A stretch of 64,000 nt of DNA from Gillisia sp. UBA3175 (GCA_002364325.1 DEXV01000006.1:302782-366781); one strand, 5' to 3'; shown: positions 25,693 to 36,330, numbered from the stretch's first letter. The notes: generated by a model from the sequence alone, not told the origin. Translations and numbers: made by a program.

Positions 25693-26490
25693 ATGATCAT
25701 GATCCAGGAAATAAATACCACCCTACAACCTCAAACCAAGGAACTTCTTAATCACCCTCTTTACAAAAAAATCACATCTCCAGAACATTTAAAATGTTTT
25801 ATGGAACATCATGTATTTGCAGTATGGGATTTTATGTCCTTGCTAAAAGCGCTTCAGGAAAAACTAACCAAAACCACTACTCCATGGATCCCTGTTGGGA
25901 ATCCGGAACTTAGATATTTGATAAACGAAATTGTTCTAGCCGAGGAAACTGACATAAACTCCTTGGGAAATAGACAAAGTCATTTTGAAATGTATCTGGA
26001 CGCGATGGATGCTAGCGGTGCTAATAGAAAGAAAATAGAAGATTTCCTAATGCAAATAACTCACGGCACCGATGTGTTTTTAGTGATTGCTGTTAGTGAT
26101 CTTCCTATAAGTATCAAGCAATTCTTAAAATTCACCTTCGAGATAATTGCTGAAGGAAAACCTCATAAAATTGCGGCTGCCTTTACCTTTGGAAGAGAAG
26201 GATTGATCCCTGATATGTTTACTTCAATAATTAAAAATATTCAGCAAAAATTTCCTGAAGAAGATCTAAAACTTTTCAAATATTATTTTGACAGACATAT
26301 AGAGCTAGACGCAGATGAACATGGCCCTATGGCATTTAAGATGGTGGAAGAATTATGTGAAAATAACCCCATAAGAAAGAAGGAAGTAGAAGAAGTAGCT
26401 AAATATGCACTTGAAAGCAGAATTGAACTGTGGGATGGCATTTTAGCTGAGATAAACTACTGTTCCGGTAAAATTTTGAAAAATTTATAA
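25693..26490 (+). CDS. DUF3050 family protein, haem-oxygenase-like fold
   Basis: 265 residues; HPLYKKITSPEHLKCFMEHH, VWDFMSLLKAL and NEIVLAEETD identify DUF3050. The family belongs to the haem-oxygenase-like helical fold with several conserved His and Glu (EHH, EETD, DRHIELDADEHG) that suggest a di-iron or haem site. The reaction is unknown. TATTTTTG (25672-25679) fits a -7 element just upstream. The start could also be the second ATG, two codons on. The 287 bases that follow hold nothing I recognise. Confidence 0.85.
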   Translation: MIMIQEINTTLQPQTKELLNHPLYKKITSPEHLKCFMEHHVFAVWDFMSLLKALQEKLTKTTTPWIPVGNPELRYLINEIVLAEETDINSLGNRQSHFEMYLDAMDASGANRKKIEDFLMQITHGTDVFLVIAVSDLPISIKQFLKFTFEIIAEGKPHKIAAAFTFGREGLIPDMFTSIIKNIQQKFPEEDLKLFKYYFDRHIELDADEHGPMAFKMVEELCENNPIRKKEVEEVAKYALESRIELWDGILAEINYCSGKILKNL

Positions 26491-26777
26491 GCGAGTTAAT
26501 AATACATTCTTAAGCATAACCCTTTCAACACCGACTATAATGATTTTTGATGCTAGATTATGATCCCAACCAAAGAGCCAAGCTTTCATTACAAAGCCGA
26601 TCTCTTCTTTATAATTATAAGGCTGAAATATTGAAAAAGAGAAGTATGATCCTTTAAAGAAATTCCCAGTTCACTCTCTTTATAACTTCCTTATTCTAAT
26701 AATCTACGGTGTTTTACTGGGGACTCAATTTATTGTACTGAAAGGCTGAGATATACAGGCCAACAACATAAAGCTAG

Positions 26778-29114
26778 TTATTTAACAAGCTCAAACTTAG
26801 TTTTTAGTGTCTCATTAGAGTTAGTACCAACAAAAACTTCAAAATCTCCTAATTCATACACATGGTCTAAACTTGAATTATAGAATTTTAAATCTTCAAC
26901 AGTAAGATTAAAGGTCACGGTTTTAGATTCACCTTTTTTAAGGAATATCTTTTGAAAACCTTTTAATTGCTTAACAGGTCTAGTAACAGATCCTACCAAA
27001 TCTCTTATATATAATTGAACGATCTCTTTTCCATCATAATTCCCTGTATTTTTTACCTCTACCGAAATTTTTAAAGAAGAATTTTCAGATAACTTATCGG
27101 TACTAAGTTTTAAATTATCATAGCTGAAGCTAGTATAACTTAATCCGTATCCAAATGGGTACAATGGCTCGTTACGTTCATCTATATAATTAGAACGGAA
27201 CTTTTCAAAATTCCCCTCTGAATTACCAAGTGGTCTTCCGGTGTTTTTGTGACTATAATAAATAGGGATCTGACCTACGCTTCTAGGAAACGTTGCGGTG
27301 ATCTTTGCTGAAGGATTTACATCTCCAAACAACACATCTGCAATAGCATAGCCCGCTTCTGTACCAGCAAACCACACATCCAAGATTGCGGGTACCGTTT
27401 TATTTTCTTCAGTAAGAACTAATGGACGACCATTAAATAGAACCAAAACCACGGGCTTCCCCGTTTTGAGTAGTGCCTTAAGGAGATCCTTTTGAGCCTG
27501 AGGAATTGAAATATCTGTCCGGCTACTGCTTTCTCCACTCATTTCTGCTGCTTCACCAATTGCGGCAATAATTACATCTGCTTTGGAAGCGATTGCAACT
27601 GCCTCATTTAATAGTTCTTCATCAGACCTGCCATCTCTTGGGATTTCCTTCCCGAACATAGTTCCTCTTTCCTCAAAACCTTTATCATAAGAAAGATTAC
27701 TCCCTTTAGCATATACTACAGAACCAGAATCTCCAACCACTTCTTTGATTCCTTGAAGTACCGTAATGGATTTTTCCTGAGGTGTTGCTACACTCCAGGT
27801 TCCAGCCATATTCTCACTAGTATTCGCCAAAGGTCCAACAACAGCAATAGTTCCAGACTTTTTAATTGGCAAAAGATTATTCTCGTTTTTTAACAACACC
27901 ATAGATTGCGCTGCTACTTTTCTTGCAAAAGATCTGTTTTCTGAGGTGAAAATTTCGGATTTAGCCCTATTTTCATCTATATATTTATATGGATCTTCAA
28001 ATAAACCTAACTCGTATTTTGCCTCTAATATTCGTCTTACCGACGCATCAATTTTCTGAATAGAGACCTTATCTTCCTCCAATGATTTTTTTAGCGTTGA
28101 AACAAAACCTTCTCCTACCATATCCATATCTACACCTGCATTCATAGCCAAAGCCGAAACAGTTTGAAGATCACCCATTCCATGATCTATCATTTCATTG
28201 ATCCCAGTATAATCTGTCACTAAAAATCCTGAAAAACCCCATTGAGATCTTAATACATCTGTAAGCAACCACTTGTTCCCTGTAGCAGGAATCCCATCTA
28301 CTTCATTAAACGAAGCCATAACCGATCCCACTCCGGCATCTACAGCAGATTTATAAGGAGGAAAATAGTCATTATACATTCTTATTCTACTCATATCCAC
28401 GGTGTTGTAGTCTCTTCCCGCTTCGGAAGCGCCATACAAGGCAAAATGCTTAACAGTAGAAAGTATCGTGTTATTCTTTCCTAGATCGTCACCTTGATAC
28501 CCACGTACCATAGCTTTTGCTATTTCACCTCCCAAATATGGATCTTCTCCATTACCTTCAGAAACACGTCCCCATCTTGGATCTCTGGAAATATCTACCA
28601 TAGGAGAAAATGTCCAGTTAATACCATCGGCACTTGCTTCTTGTGCCGCAATTCTTGCTGTTTCTTGTATTAAAGGCATATCCCAGGAGGTTGATAGCCC
28701 TAGTGGAATTGGAAAGGTAGTTTCATATCCATGTATCACATCCATTCCAAATAATAAGGGAATTTTAAGTCGACTCTCTTCAACTGCGATCTTTTGAACT
28801 TCTTTTATTTTTTCAACAGATTTAATATTAAATAAGCCCCCAATTTTTCCTTCTTTTATTTTTTTTGCAACATCAGAACTTTTGGACTGGCCGGTTGTAA
28901 TATCCCCGGAAGCAGGTAAATTCAACTGACCCAATTTTTCTTCCAATGTCATTACGGAAATTATGGAATCAATTTTCTTATTCATTTTAACCTTATCTGC
29001 CTTATAAGCAGAATAATCTATGCCTTGACTTTTGGTTGAAGTGGCATTTTCTTGAGCATTCATGGCAAATGAGCAACTGCATATTGCTAGTAAAATCAGG
29101 TTCTTTTTCAACAT
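26778..29114 (-). CDS. bglX: GH3 beta-glucosidase, exported
   Basis: Glycoside hydrolase family 3 enzyme of 778 residues with a signal peptide (MLKKNLILLAICSCSFAMNA). The N-terminal barrel has SPMVDISRDPRWGRVSEG and KHFALYG; the nucleophile Asp is in FLVTDYTGIN (D301). The C-terminal alpha/beta and fibronectin-III-like domains follow (YPFGYGLSYTSF, VTRPVKQLKGF). I chose the ATG at 29114; an upstream ATG at 29141 adds nine residues without signal character. It is last gene of the utilisation locus and would release glucose from oligosaccharides in the periplasm. BglX-type enzymes include ones active on sophorose and longer beta-1,2-gluco-oligosaccharides. Confidence 0.93.
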   Translation of the reverse strand: MLKKNLILLAICSCSFAMNAQENATSTKSQGIDYSAYKADKVKMNKKIDSIISVMTLEEKLGQLNLPASGDITTGQSKSSDVAKKIKEGKIGGLFNIKSVEKIKEVQKIAVEESRLKIPLLFGMDVIHGYETTFPIPLGLSTSWDMPLIQETARIAAQEASADGINWTFSPMVDISRDPRWGRVSEGNGEDPYLGGEIAKAMVRGYQGDDLGKNNTILSTVKHFALYGASEAGRDYNTVDMSRIRMYNDYFPPYKSAVDAGVGSVMASFNEVDGIPATGNKWLLTDVLRSQWGFSGFLVTDYTGINEMIDHGMGDLQTVSALAMNAGVDMDMVGEGFVSTLKKSLEEDKVSIQKIDASVRRILEAKYELGLFEDPYKYIDENRAKSEIFTSENRSFARKVAAQSMVLLKNENNLLPIKKSGTIAVVGPLANTSENMAGTWSVATPQEKSITVLQGIKEVVGDSGSVVYAKGSNLSYDKGFEERGTMFGKEIPRDGRSDEELLNEAVAIASKADVIIAAIGEAAEMSGESSSRTDISIPQAQKDLLKALLKTGKPVVLVLFNGRPLVLTEENKTVPAILDVWFAGTEAGYAIADVLFGDVNPSAKITATFPRSVGQIPIYYSHKNTGRPLGNSEGNFEKFRSNYIDERNEPLYPFGYGLSYTSFSYDNLKLSTDKLSENSSLKISVEVKNTGNYDGKEIVQLYIRDLVGSVTRPVKQLKGFQKIFLKKGESKTVTFNLTVEDLKFYNSSLDHVYELGDFEVFVGTNSNETLKTKFELVK

Positions 29115-29176
29115 AGGAATCTTATTTATTGTATAATTCATTTGTGATTTTCTATTTAAATAAAAGCAGTGGTAGC

Positions 29177-29893
29177 TTATTTAGTTTCAATCTTTTTTTG
29201 ACTTAATAACCAATCATAGAATTCTGGATTGTTATAAGTCTCTGTCCAGCTATTATGATTTGCAAAAGGATAGATCGTATATTTTACATCGCTTCCTGCT
29301 TCTTTAAGGGCTTTTACCATATTATTACTATTCTCTGGCAGAACCACATCATCTAATGCTCCATGAAATACCCAGATAGGCATATTTTTAATATGGGAGA
29401 TATTTCTATAAATAGGTCTATAAATTGCACCACAAACGGGTGCCAATGCAGCGAAGAGCTCTGGATATTCTCCGCCAGTGGCCCAAACTCCATAACCACC
29501 CATGCTTAAACCCGTTAGATAAACCCTGTTACTGTCAATTCGGTTCTCCTTGATCACTTTCTTAACTAGAGCAGCAATTTCATGGGGTTGCCAATAAACA
29601 TCTTCAGGACATTGAGGAGCCAGTATAACCGCATTGATTTCACTTCCAGCTTTAATATATTGCAAGGGTCCATGTGTAGCTACTTTTGACAAGTCTGTAC
29701 CACGTTCTCCCGCTCCATGAAGAAACACGATTAGTGGAAACTCTTTTTTAGAATCTTGATATCCTTTTGGAGTATGTAACAAATAGTCAAGCTTTACTGG
29801 CATTTCTACTTTCTCATCAAAAGTATGCTCCGAAATCTGAGAAAACAATGAGGTGTAAATAACTATGAATAGTAAGCTCAAATATTTTTTCAT
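29177..29893 (-). CDS. Exported alpha/beta hydrolase, esterase-like
   Basis: 238 residues with signal peptide (about 1-19). Oxyanion region FLHGAGERG, nucleophile serine in GLSMGGYG, Asp in FHGALDDVV and His in FANHNSW form a full triad. The type is close to PHB-depolymerase-like or dienelactone-hydrolase-like carboxylesterases often found in glycan loci, where they may remove ester groups. The substrate is not evident. It sits 10 bases downstream of the first GH144-type gene. Confidence 0.82.
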   Translation of the reverse strand: MKKYLSLLFIVIYTSLFSQISEHTFDEKVEMPVKLDYLLHTPKGYQDSKKEFPLIVFLHGAGERGTDLSKVATHGPLQYIKAGSEINAVILAPQCPEDVYWQPHEIAALVKKVIKENRIDSNRVYLTGLSMGGYGVWATGGEYPELFAALAPVCGAIYRPIYRNISHIKNMPIWVFHGALDDVVLPENSNNMVKALKEAGSDVKYTIYPFANHNSWTETYNNPEFYDWLLSQKKIETK

Positions 29894-29903
29894 ATTGATA
29901 TTC

Positions 29904-31277
29904 TTAATATTGAAATCCTAATTTATCCAATCCAGTTTTAATTTCTTCAGCTCCCATGAAAAGGTTCCAGATCAATCCAGACCTGTAGTTCTCTATCATT
30001 ACTACCATTGGACCTTGATCTATAGCTAAATATTTTGCTGCTACCCAATCTTCACCCTCTAAGCTAAAAGCATCATAAAATCCAGCCGGACCCCAAGTAA
30101 GCTCATGAAGATCATTGTAAAAATAACTCATAGCCCTTAGAGATTCTTCTGGTGTATATGGTATAGAACTTATGGAAGCGGTAGGAGAGATTACACCGGT
30201 ATCATTCGTAGGGGAATGAGCGGTGTAACCAATACTACCATCTTTATTTTTAGTATAACTTGCGGTTAAACCCCAAACATTTTCTCCATATCCATCATAA
30301 TTTTTAGGGTTAGCAAGGCTGTATAAATAATTGACCTTTGAATGATTTAGGTTCAAATCCCAGTAATTTGCATATTGATCTGATAGCCCTCTCGGATTTA
30401 ATCCTAAATAAGAATAATGAGCCCAGAATAATGGTCCACCAAATTCTTCTGAACCATTATGCTTTAAGATAAGCGGCAGGTCATACTTTTTGTTTTCGGT
30501 TTTAATATTTCCATTTCTGGCCCATCCGTTGTGATAAGCTTTTACAGATATAGAATGCTTAGGAGAGGCCGCAGCCATTATATAGGTAATAAGTGTTTCA
30601 TTATATCCCTCTAAAGGAAAATTCATTTCCCATTTATAATCGGGAGACCAGTGCCAATACAAAACCTCTTTATTGTTAGTGTACCAATTCCAATCTATAC
30701 CTTTCCAAAGTTCATCATATTTTGCAGCAACAGCTTTTTCTGCTTCTGTCCCATTTTTTAGATATTCTCTAATCACAATAAAACCTTGGGCTAAAAATGA
30801 AGTTTCTACAAGATCTCCTCCATTATCCATTTTTCCAAAAGGCTGAGTTTTTCCAGTTTCGCCATTTATCCAATGTGACCAAGCTCCATGATATCTATCC
30901 GCAGTAGCAAGAAAATCTGCAATTTTATCCAGCCTTTTAATACCGTCTTCTCTTGGTATAAAGTTTCTGTCAATTCCCGCAATTAAACCCATCAATCCAA
31001 ATCCTGTACCGCCAGTAGTTACAATATGAGCATCATTTTCAGGATATTCCCCATCTGGATGATAGCGTTCTCTGGCCATCCCAGAATTTGGTTCAGCATA
31101 ATCCCAAAAGTATTTTAAAGTTTGACTTTGAACTGTATCCATTAAAGCTTCCCCTTCTAATCTCTCAGATTTAACTGTTGCTAAAACTAAAGCTTGTGCC
31201 TTATTAGCTTCAGTTATATTCTTACACGAGACGTAAAGAATTAGTATAGTTATTAAAAAGGCTTTGTGAATTTTCAT
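29904..31277 (-). CDS. GH144-type endo-beta-1,2-glucanase-like lipoprotein (paralogue 1)
   Basis: 457 residues with a lipobox (LYVSC, C18), so probably anchored in a membrane. The body is the PF10091 'putative glucoamylase' fold with motifs TLKYFWDYAEPNSGMARER, TTGGTGFGLMGLIAG, NGGDLVETSFLAQG, HWSPDY and AIDQGPMVVMIENYRSG. Characterised relatives form GH144, endo-beta-1,2-glucanases that make sophoro-oligosaccharides. The database name 'glucoamylase' is likely wrong for activity. Its closest relative here is the gene at 33455. Confidence 0.84.
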   Translation of the reverse strand: MKIHKAFLITILILYVSCKNITEANKAQALVLATVKSERLEGEALMDTVQSQTLKYFWDYAEPNSGMARERYHPDGEYPENDAHIVTTGGTGFGLMGLIAGIDRNFIPREDGIKRLDKIADFLATADRYHGAWSHWINGETGKTQPFGKMDNGGDLVETSFLAQGFIVIREYLKNGTEAEKAVAAKYDELWKGIDWNWYTNNKEVLYWHWSPDYKWEMNFPLEGYNETLITYIMAAASPKHSISVKAYHNGWARNGNIKTENKKYDLPLILKHNGSEEFGGPLFWAHYSYLGLNPRGLSDQYANYWDLNLNHSKVNYLYSLANPKNYDGYGENVWGLTASYTKNKDGSIGYTAHSPTNDTGVISPTASISSIPYTPEESLRAMSYFYNDLHELTWGPAGFYDAFSLEGEDWVAAKYLAIDQGPMVVMIENYRSGLIWNLFMGAEEIKTGLDKLGFQY

Positions 31278-31407
31278 GGATCAGATTTGTTTCAGGTAGT
31301 TTAAAACATGTTGCCCTCCCGATTTGGAAGAGCAACATAATTAACTAATTCAAAAAAGTTTTATTAATCGAGTGATGTCAGAAATTAATAGCTTCAGAAG
31401 GATCTAT

Positions 31408-33384
31408 TTATTCCCACTTAATATCATCTATATAATAAATATCTGCAGCGGTACCACTGCTTTGACCCCCATTAAAGAAGAACACCACTTTTTGATGATT
31501 AGCTGAAGCCTGATCACTAAAGTCCACAGTATATTCGGCCCATTCCCCAACTACAGAGATATCTATGAAAATCTCTTTTGCAGGAGAAGTACCACCTTCA
31601 AGTTTTACCAATAAGGGCACTGCTCTACTTGAAAGAATTTTGATCTTTAATTTATTTCTAGTAGAAAGATCAATTACTCCTCCCCTGTCAAAAACTAAAG
31701 CATCAAAAGCTTCTAATCCGTTGTCTATTACTTTTAGCACCTTGCTACTAGTGTTTATTCCACTTGCATTCGGATTATCTACTATTTCTGTAGTCACACA
31801 ACAAGTGATCTCATAATTTTGTTGACATTCGAAATCATTTACGATATTCATATTTGCTGAAACACCATCACAGGGATCAAAAGCTGTGAATCTTAGATCG
31901 TCTATATAATATTTATCGGTTGGAGTTCCATCACTTTGAGCTCCGTTAAAGAACAATACCAGTTTTGTATGATTTGCTGAAGCCTGATCTGTAAAGTCGA
32001 CAGTGTATTCTGCCCATTCCCCTACTACATCTATATCTATAAATACTTCTTTTGCAGGAGAAGTACCACCTTCAAGTTTAACCAATAAAGGCACTGCTCT
32101 TTCTGTAAGTATCTTGATCTTAAAGAAATTTTTGGTGGAAAGATCAAAAGATTGAGAAGACTCAAACAATAAAGCATCGAAAGCTTCAGTTCCATTATCT
32201 GTAACTTCCAGCACCAAATCACTTGGGTTTGCATCTCCTATCATAGGGTTTTCAACTATAGAATTAGGAATAAATCCTGGAATAGTAGTGTTTTGTTGAC
32301 AGTTAAAGTCATTTATAATACTTCGATCTGGAACAACTCCATTACAAGCATCAGAAAGTTCAGCAAATTTAAGGTCATCAATAAAGTAAACCTGAGTACC
32401 ATCGGTCTCTACACCTGCATTAAAGAAGAGAACAATTTTATTATGACTCTCCATGGCCTGATCGCTGAAATCATAGGAATACTCTATCCATTCCCCAGTT
32501 TTGGTTATTGAAGCATCTTTTTCTATTGGGGAAGAAGTACCTCCTTCTAATTTCACTTTTAAAATTCCAGCTACAGGAGCTAATACTTTTATTTTAAATA
32601 CATTATTCGTTGAAAGGTCAATTGGCTCACCATAGTCAATAATAACGGCATCAAATGAACCCGTTTCATCTATATACTTTCCAACAAATTTACTGTTGTT
32701 AATATCAGATTTTGATGGGTTTGCTACAAGTTCAACTTCTGGAACCTCCTGATTTTTCTGACAATCGAAATCGTTTACCACATTTAGGTTTGCTGCCACT
32801 CCTGCACATGGATCTGCTGTGGTTACCCATTTAAGATCGTCTATAAAATAAATATCTGAACCATCAGTTTCTACTCCAGCATTAAAGAACAAAACTAACT
32901 TGGTGTGATCCTGATTGAATTGATCGCTGAAATCAAAAGTGTATTCTACCCAACTAGATGTGTTGGTAATACTGGCATCTACCTCTTTCCCAGGAGAAGA
33001 ACCACCTTCAAGTTTTGCTTTTAAAATTCCGGCAACACTTGTCTTAACTTTTATTTTAAATGTATTGAATGTTGAAAGATCTATGGCAGATCCATAATCT
33101 ATAATTAAAGCATCAAACGGACCTGTTGGATCCATATATTTTCCTACAAACCGACTCGTATTTGCTCCAGATTCATCTGGGTTCAATACAGTTTCTACTC
33201 CATCTAGAGTAACATTCGCCTGACATTGAAAATCTGAGATTATATTGGGATCTATAACAACATTAGTTTGCTCGCAAGGAATAGATGTTAACGAAGGAAA
33301 AAATTGATCTTCCTCTGTACAAGAGGAAAAAATCATCAATAACCCTATCGATATATAACTTAGGAATAGTTTAATTGTTTTCAT
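31408..33384 (-). CDS. Surface glycan-binding-like lipoprotein with four tandem modules
   Basis: Lipobox at MIFSSC (C22). The rest consists of four homologous modules of about 150 residues (about 37-190, 195-342, 347-503, 507-658). Each starts with a DFxCQ-type segment and ends with YxIDDLK/R. Shared blocks include KLEGGTSP, EWAEYTVDF and HxKLVLFFN. The module resembles beta-sandwich carbohydrate-binding domains. Copies 1 and 2 pair with each other, as do copies 3 and 4, so two rounds of duplication are likely. Position between the two GH144-type genes and near SusCD suggests a SusE/F-like role in glycan capture at the surface. No catalytic residues are seen. Confidence 0.82.
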   Translation of the reverse strand: MKTIKLFLSYISIGLLMIFSSCTEEDQFFPSLTSIPCEQTNVVIDPNIISDFQCQANVTLDGVETVLNPDESGANTSRFVGKYMDPTGPFDALIIDYGSAIDLSTFNTFKIKVKTSVAGILKAKLEGGSSPGKEVDASITNTSSWVEYTFDFSDQFNQDHTKLVLFFNAGVETDGSDIYFIDDLKWVTTADPCAGVAANLNVVNDFDCQKNQEVPEVELVANPSKSDINNSKFVGKYIDETGSFDAVIIDYGEPIDLSTNNVFKIKVLAPVAGILKVKLEGGTSSPIEKDASITKTGEWIEYSYDFSDQAMESHNKIVLFFNAGVETDGTQVYFIDDLKFAELSDACNGVVPDRSIINDFNCQQNTTIPGFIPNSIVENPMIGDANPSDLVLEVTDNGTEAFDALLFESSQSFDLSTKNFFKIKILTERAVPLLVKLEGGTSPAKEVFIDIDVVGEWAEYTVDFTDQASANHTKLVLFFNGAQSDGTPTDKYYIDDLRFTAFDPCDGVSANMNIVNDFECQQNYEITCCVTTEIVDNPNASGINTSSKVLKVIDNGLEAFDALVFDRGGVIDLSTRNKLKIKILSSRAVPLLVKLEGGTSPAKEIFIDISVVGEWAEYTVDFSDQASANHQKVVFFFNGGQSSGTAADIYYIDDIKWE

Positions 33385-33454
33385 TATTCAACACGATTTA
33401 AGTTAGTTATACTTTTTATATGCTTTAAAATCACTTTACTTGATCTCAAAAGAC

Positions 33455-34828
33455 CTAAATATTTGGACTTGTGAATCCTAGTTTTGTCAAGCCAGCTTTC
33501 ACCTCTGGACAAGACATAAAAAGATCCCACAACAACCCAGTTCTATAATTTTCTATCATTACTATTATTGGGCCTTGATCTATAGCTAAATATTGGTTTG
33601 AATACCAATTAGCAGACTTGTTAAAGGCATCATAGAATCCATATTGACCCCATAATTTTCCATTAAAATTATAATAGAAATTTCTAAGCGCTTGCAAAGA
33701 TTCATCAGGCGTGTAGGGCATGGATGACAATGCTGCTGTTGGAGTAATAGTTCCGTTATCGTTGGTAGGGCTATGTGCAGAATAACCTTGATGATCATCA
33801 CTAGCGGTCAAGCCCCAGGTAGTTGCTCCATAACCTTGGAAACCTTTAGGGTTTCTCGTACAATACTCCCTATTAATAAGGGTATGATTCACATTTTGAT
33901 CCCAATAATTAGCATATCTATCTACCAATCCTTCAGGATTTAATCCTAAAAAGGAATAGTGAGCAAAAAACAGGGGACCACCAAAATCTGGTCCTAATGG
34001 CAGTTGCCATTTTTGGTAATATAATTTTCCATTTATAAAGCCGTTGCCAGAAGCCCAGCCGTCATGATAGACATCTGGCTCTATAGCATGAGTCTTTGAG
34101 GATGCCGCTAACAAATAAGTGATAAGCGCCTCATTTTGTCCTTTAATTTGAAGATTGATAGCAAAACCATTATCAGGAGACCAGTGCCAGGTGAGGGAAT
34201 TTTTATTATTGGTATACCAATCCCATTCTACCTCATCCCATATTAGATTAATTTTATCCCTTAATTCTTTTTCTTGAGAATTGTCGCTATCAAAATATTG
34301 TCTGGCCGTGAGTAAACCTTGTATCATAAAGGAGGTTTCTACCAAATCTCCACCATTATCTAGAGTGGAAAAAGGCCTTACTGCGCCAGTATTTCCATTA
34401 TACCAATGCGGTAAAGCTCCATGAAACCTGTCTCCGTTCAAAATAAAATCGGTGATTTTATTCAATCTATCTATAGCTTCTTCTCTGGAAATATAGTTTC
34501 TTTCTACCCCTACAATAATCGCCATTACGCCAAAACCACTACCTCCGGAGGTTACTATATTTGGGCTTTCTCCACCATAAGCGTTTGCATCTGACCTTTC
34601 ACGGGCCAAGCCACTTACTGGATGTGCAAAATCCCAGAAATATTTGAAAGTTTGTTCCTGCACCTTATCCATAAGTTCGTTATCTGTAAGTTGCGAGGGC
34701 AATCCAGAATCCGGCTCTGTTGGTATAGGTTTATCAACCTTATTATCTTCGTTACTGGAACAAGACATAAATCCTGAACTGATAAGTCCTACAAAAAGTA
34801 GTGTGGAAATAAATCGTGTTGGTTTCAT
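33455..34828 (-). CDS. GH144-type endo-beta-1,2-glucanase-like lipoprotein (paralogue 2)
   Basis: The ATG at 34828 gives a clean lipoprotein signal (MKPTRFISTLLFVGLISSGF, then MSC with C23); the frame extends upstream to 34861. The body has the same motifs as paralogue 1 (QTFKYFWDFAHPVSGLARER, NGGDLVETSFMIQG, HWSPDNG, AIDQGPIIVMIENYRTG) and a similar length. Two such enzymes in one locus may split surface and periplasmic steps or differ in chain-length preference. It directly follows susD by about 45 bases. Confidence 0.85.
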   Translation of the reverse strand: MKPTRFISTLLFVGLISSGFMSCSSNEDNKVDKPIPTEPDSGLPSQLTDNELMDKVQEQTFKYFWDFAHPVSGLARERSDANAYGGESPNIVTSGGSGFGVMAIIVGVERNYISREEAIDRLNKITDFILNGDRFHGALPHWYNGNTGAVRPFSTLDNGGDLVETSFMIQGLLTARQYFDSDNSQEKELRDKINLIWDEVEWDWYTNNKNSLTWHWSPDNGFAINLQIKGQNEALITYLLAASSKTHAIEPDVYHDGWASGNGFINGKLYYQKWQLPLGPDFGGPLFFAHYSFLGLNPEGLVDRYANYWDQNVNHTLINREYCTRNPKGFQGYGATTWGLTASDDHQGYSAHSPTNDNGTITPTAALSSMPYTPDESLQALRNFYYNFNGKLWGQYGFYDAFNKSANWYSNQYLAIDQGPIIVMIENYRTGLLWDLFMSCPEVKAGLTKLGFTSPNI

Positions 34829-34872
34829 GAATAAATAATTAAGAAGATTAAAATCTTTCAATTTTATAATGA

Positions 34873-36318
34873 TTAATACCCAGGGTTTTGCATTAATTGA
34901 CCCTTACTAAGGTCAATTTGAGCTTGAGGAATTGGGAATAACTCATGCTTTCCATCCACAAAATTCTTTCCGTGAGCACGTAAAACTTGACCTGCTCTAT
35001 TTTGACGCACAAGATCAAAATATCTATCATGCTCAAAGGCAAGTTCTGCTCTACGTTCTTTCCAAACATCCATAATCGTGACTGTTTCTAAACTTTCAAG
35101 TCCTGCTCTATTTCTCACCATGTTCAATGGTGTTTTTGCATCGCCTCCTACATTTATAGCGGCTTCTGCATTCATCAAAAGCACCTCTGCATATCTTAAA
35201 ATTCTTACATTTTTATTAGATTCCCAATCTCCACCGTTAAAGCTTTCCATAGTTCTACTCACGTAAGCTTTTTGATTATATCTTGGGTTGAAAACAGTTT
35301 CTGCAACTAAAAAGCCATCCCAAAGAGTCTCTCCCCTAAAAATGATAGTGGCATCCCTTCTTTCATCTCCTTCTTCATAAAAATTAGAAAGATCTTCCGT
35401 AGGAGTATTAAAACCCCAACCCCAACCTCCGGCACCTCTAGCACCTTGAACAACGAAATACCCTTGTACTCCTTTGTTTGGTGTTTCTCCTCTACCTTGG
35501 ATTTCAAAAATAGATTCCGAATTATTTTCTCCTATTTCCTTCCAAACATCTTCATAATCTGGTGTTAAACTGTAGCCTAATCCCATTACCTCATTGGTAA
35601 GAGATAAAACTTCTTGCCAATTACCTTGGTACATATTCACTTTAGCCAGCAAGGTTAAGGCGGCACCTTTTGTTGCTCTTCCCAAATCAACACTGCTATA
35701 AGAAACAGGTAGACTTTCTATGGCCTCATTTAAATCTGAAATTATGAATGCATAAATCTCTTCTTTTGAAACCCTTGTATTTGCAGCATTAATATCGTCT
35801 TGATTTTGAATATTAGGCACTTTATCTATCAATGGAACACCTCCAAACATTCTAACCAATCTAAAATAAAATTCAGCTCTTAAGAACTTGCTTTCTCCAA
35901 TTAATCTGTCTCTAAGAACTTCTTCAATTTCCAGATTTGGAAGATAGTTTAATGCTTGGTTCGCTCGTGCAATACCCTGATAATTGGCTTCCCAAACTTC
36001 ATTAAAAGAAATAGATGTAGCGGTAAACGTAAGGTTATCCAAAAGATCTTTATCGGTTCCCGTATCACCAGGATCACTTCCTTTATCGGCATTATCACTA
36101 GTAATACTGCTTACCCCAATCCAAGAAAAAGAGCTTTCATTAAAGTCCAAAAATTTATTATAGATGGCGTTTACGAGCTCTGTAGCTGCAGTTGGGCTAG
36201 AAAGGGCTTGTTCCGGAGTTTCTCTAGATGGTTGTACATCTAGAAATTCGTTATCGTTACAGCTTATAAATGTCAGGAAAATTAGACCTGCAATAATTAT
36301 CTTGATAGGATTTTTCAT
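34873..36318 (-). CDS. SusD/RagB-family outer membrane lipoprotein
   Basis: 481 residues with lipobox FISC (C20), SusD N-terminal motifs (FLDVQPSRETPEQAL, ANQALNYLP, AEFYFRLVRMFGGVPL) and C-terminal NVRILRYAEVLLMNAEAA and ERRAELAFEHDRYFDLVR. The family forms the lid of the SusC transporter and binds oligosaccharides. It follows susC by 12 bases. Confidence 0.94.
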   Translation of the reverse strand: MKNPIKIIIAGLIFLTFISCNDNEFLDVQPSRETPEQALSSPTAATELVNAIYNKFLDFNESSFSWIGVSSITSDNADKGSDPGDTGTDKDLLDNLTFTATSISFNEVWEANYQGIARANQALNYLPNLEIEEVLRDRLIGESKFLRAEFYFRLVRMFGGVPLIDKVPNIQNQDDINAANTRVSKEEIYAFIISDLNEAIESLPVSYSSVDLGRATKGAALTLLAKVNMYQGNWQEVLSLTNEVMGLGYSLTPDYEDVWKEIGENNSESIFEIQGRGETPNKGVQGYFVVQGARGAGGWGWGFNTPTEDLSNFYEEGDERRDATIIFRGETLWDGFLVAETVFNPRYNQKAYVSRTMESFNGGDWESNKNVRILRYAEVLLMNAEAAINVGGDAKTPLNMVRNRAGLESLETVTIMDVWKERRAELAFEHDRYFDLVRQNRAGQVLRAHGKNFVDGKHELFPIPQAQIDLSKGQLMQNPGY

Positions 36319-36330
36319 AACTAGATTTTA

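Noticed and set aside
26491..26777. Possible decayed gene between DUF3050 and bglX
   Set aside because: No frame on either strand shows a recognisable protein segment.
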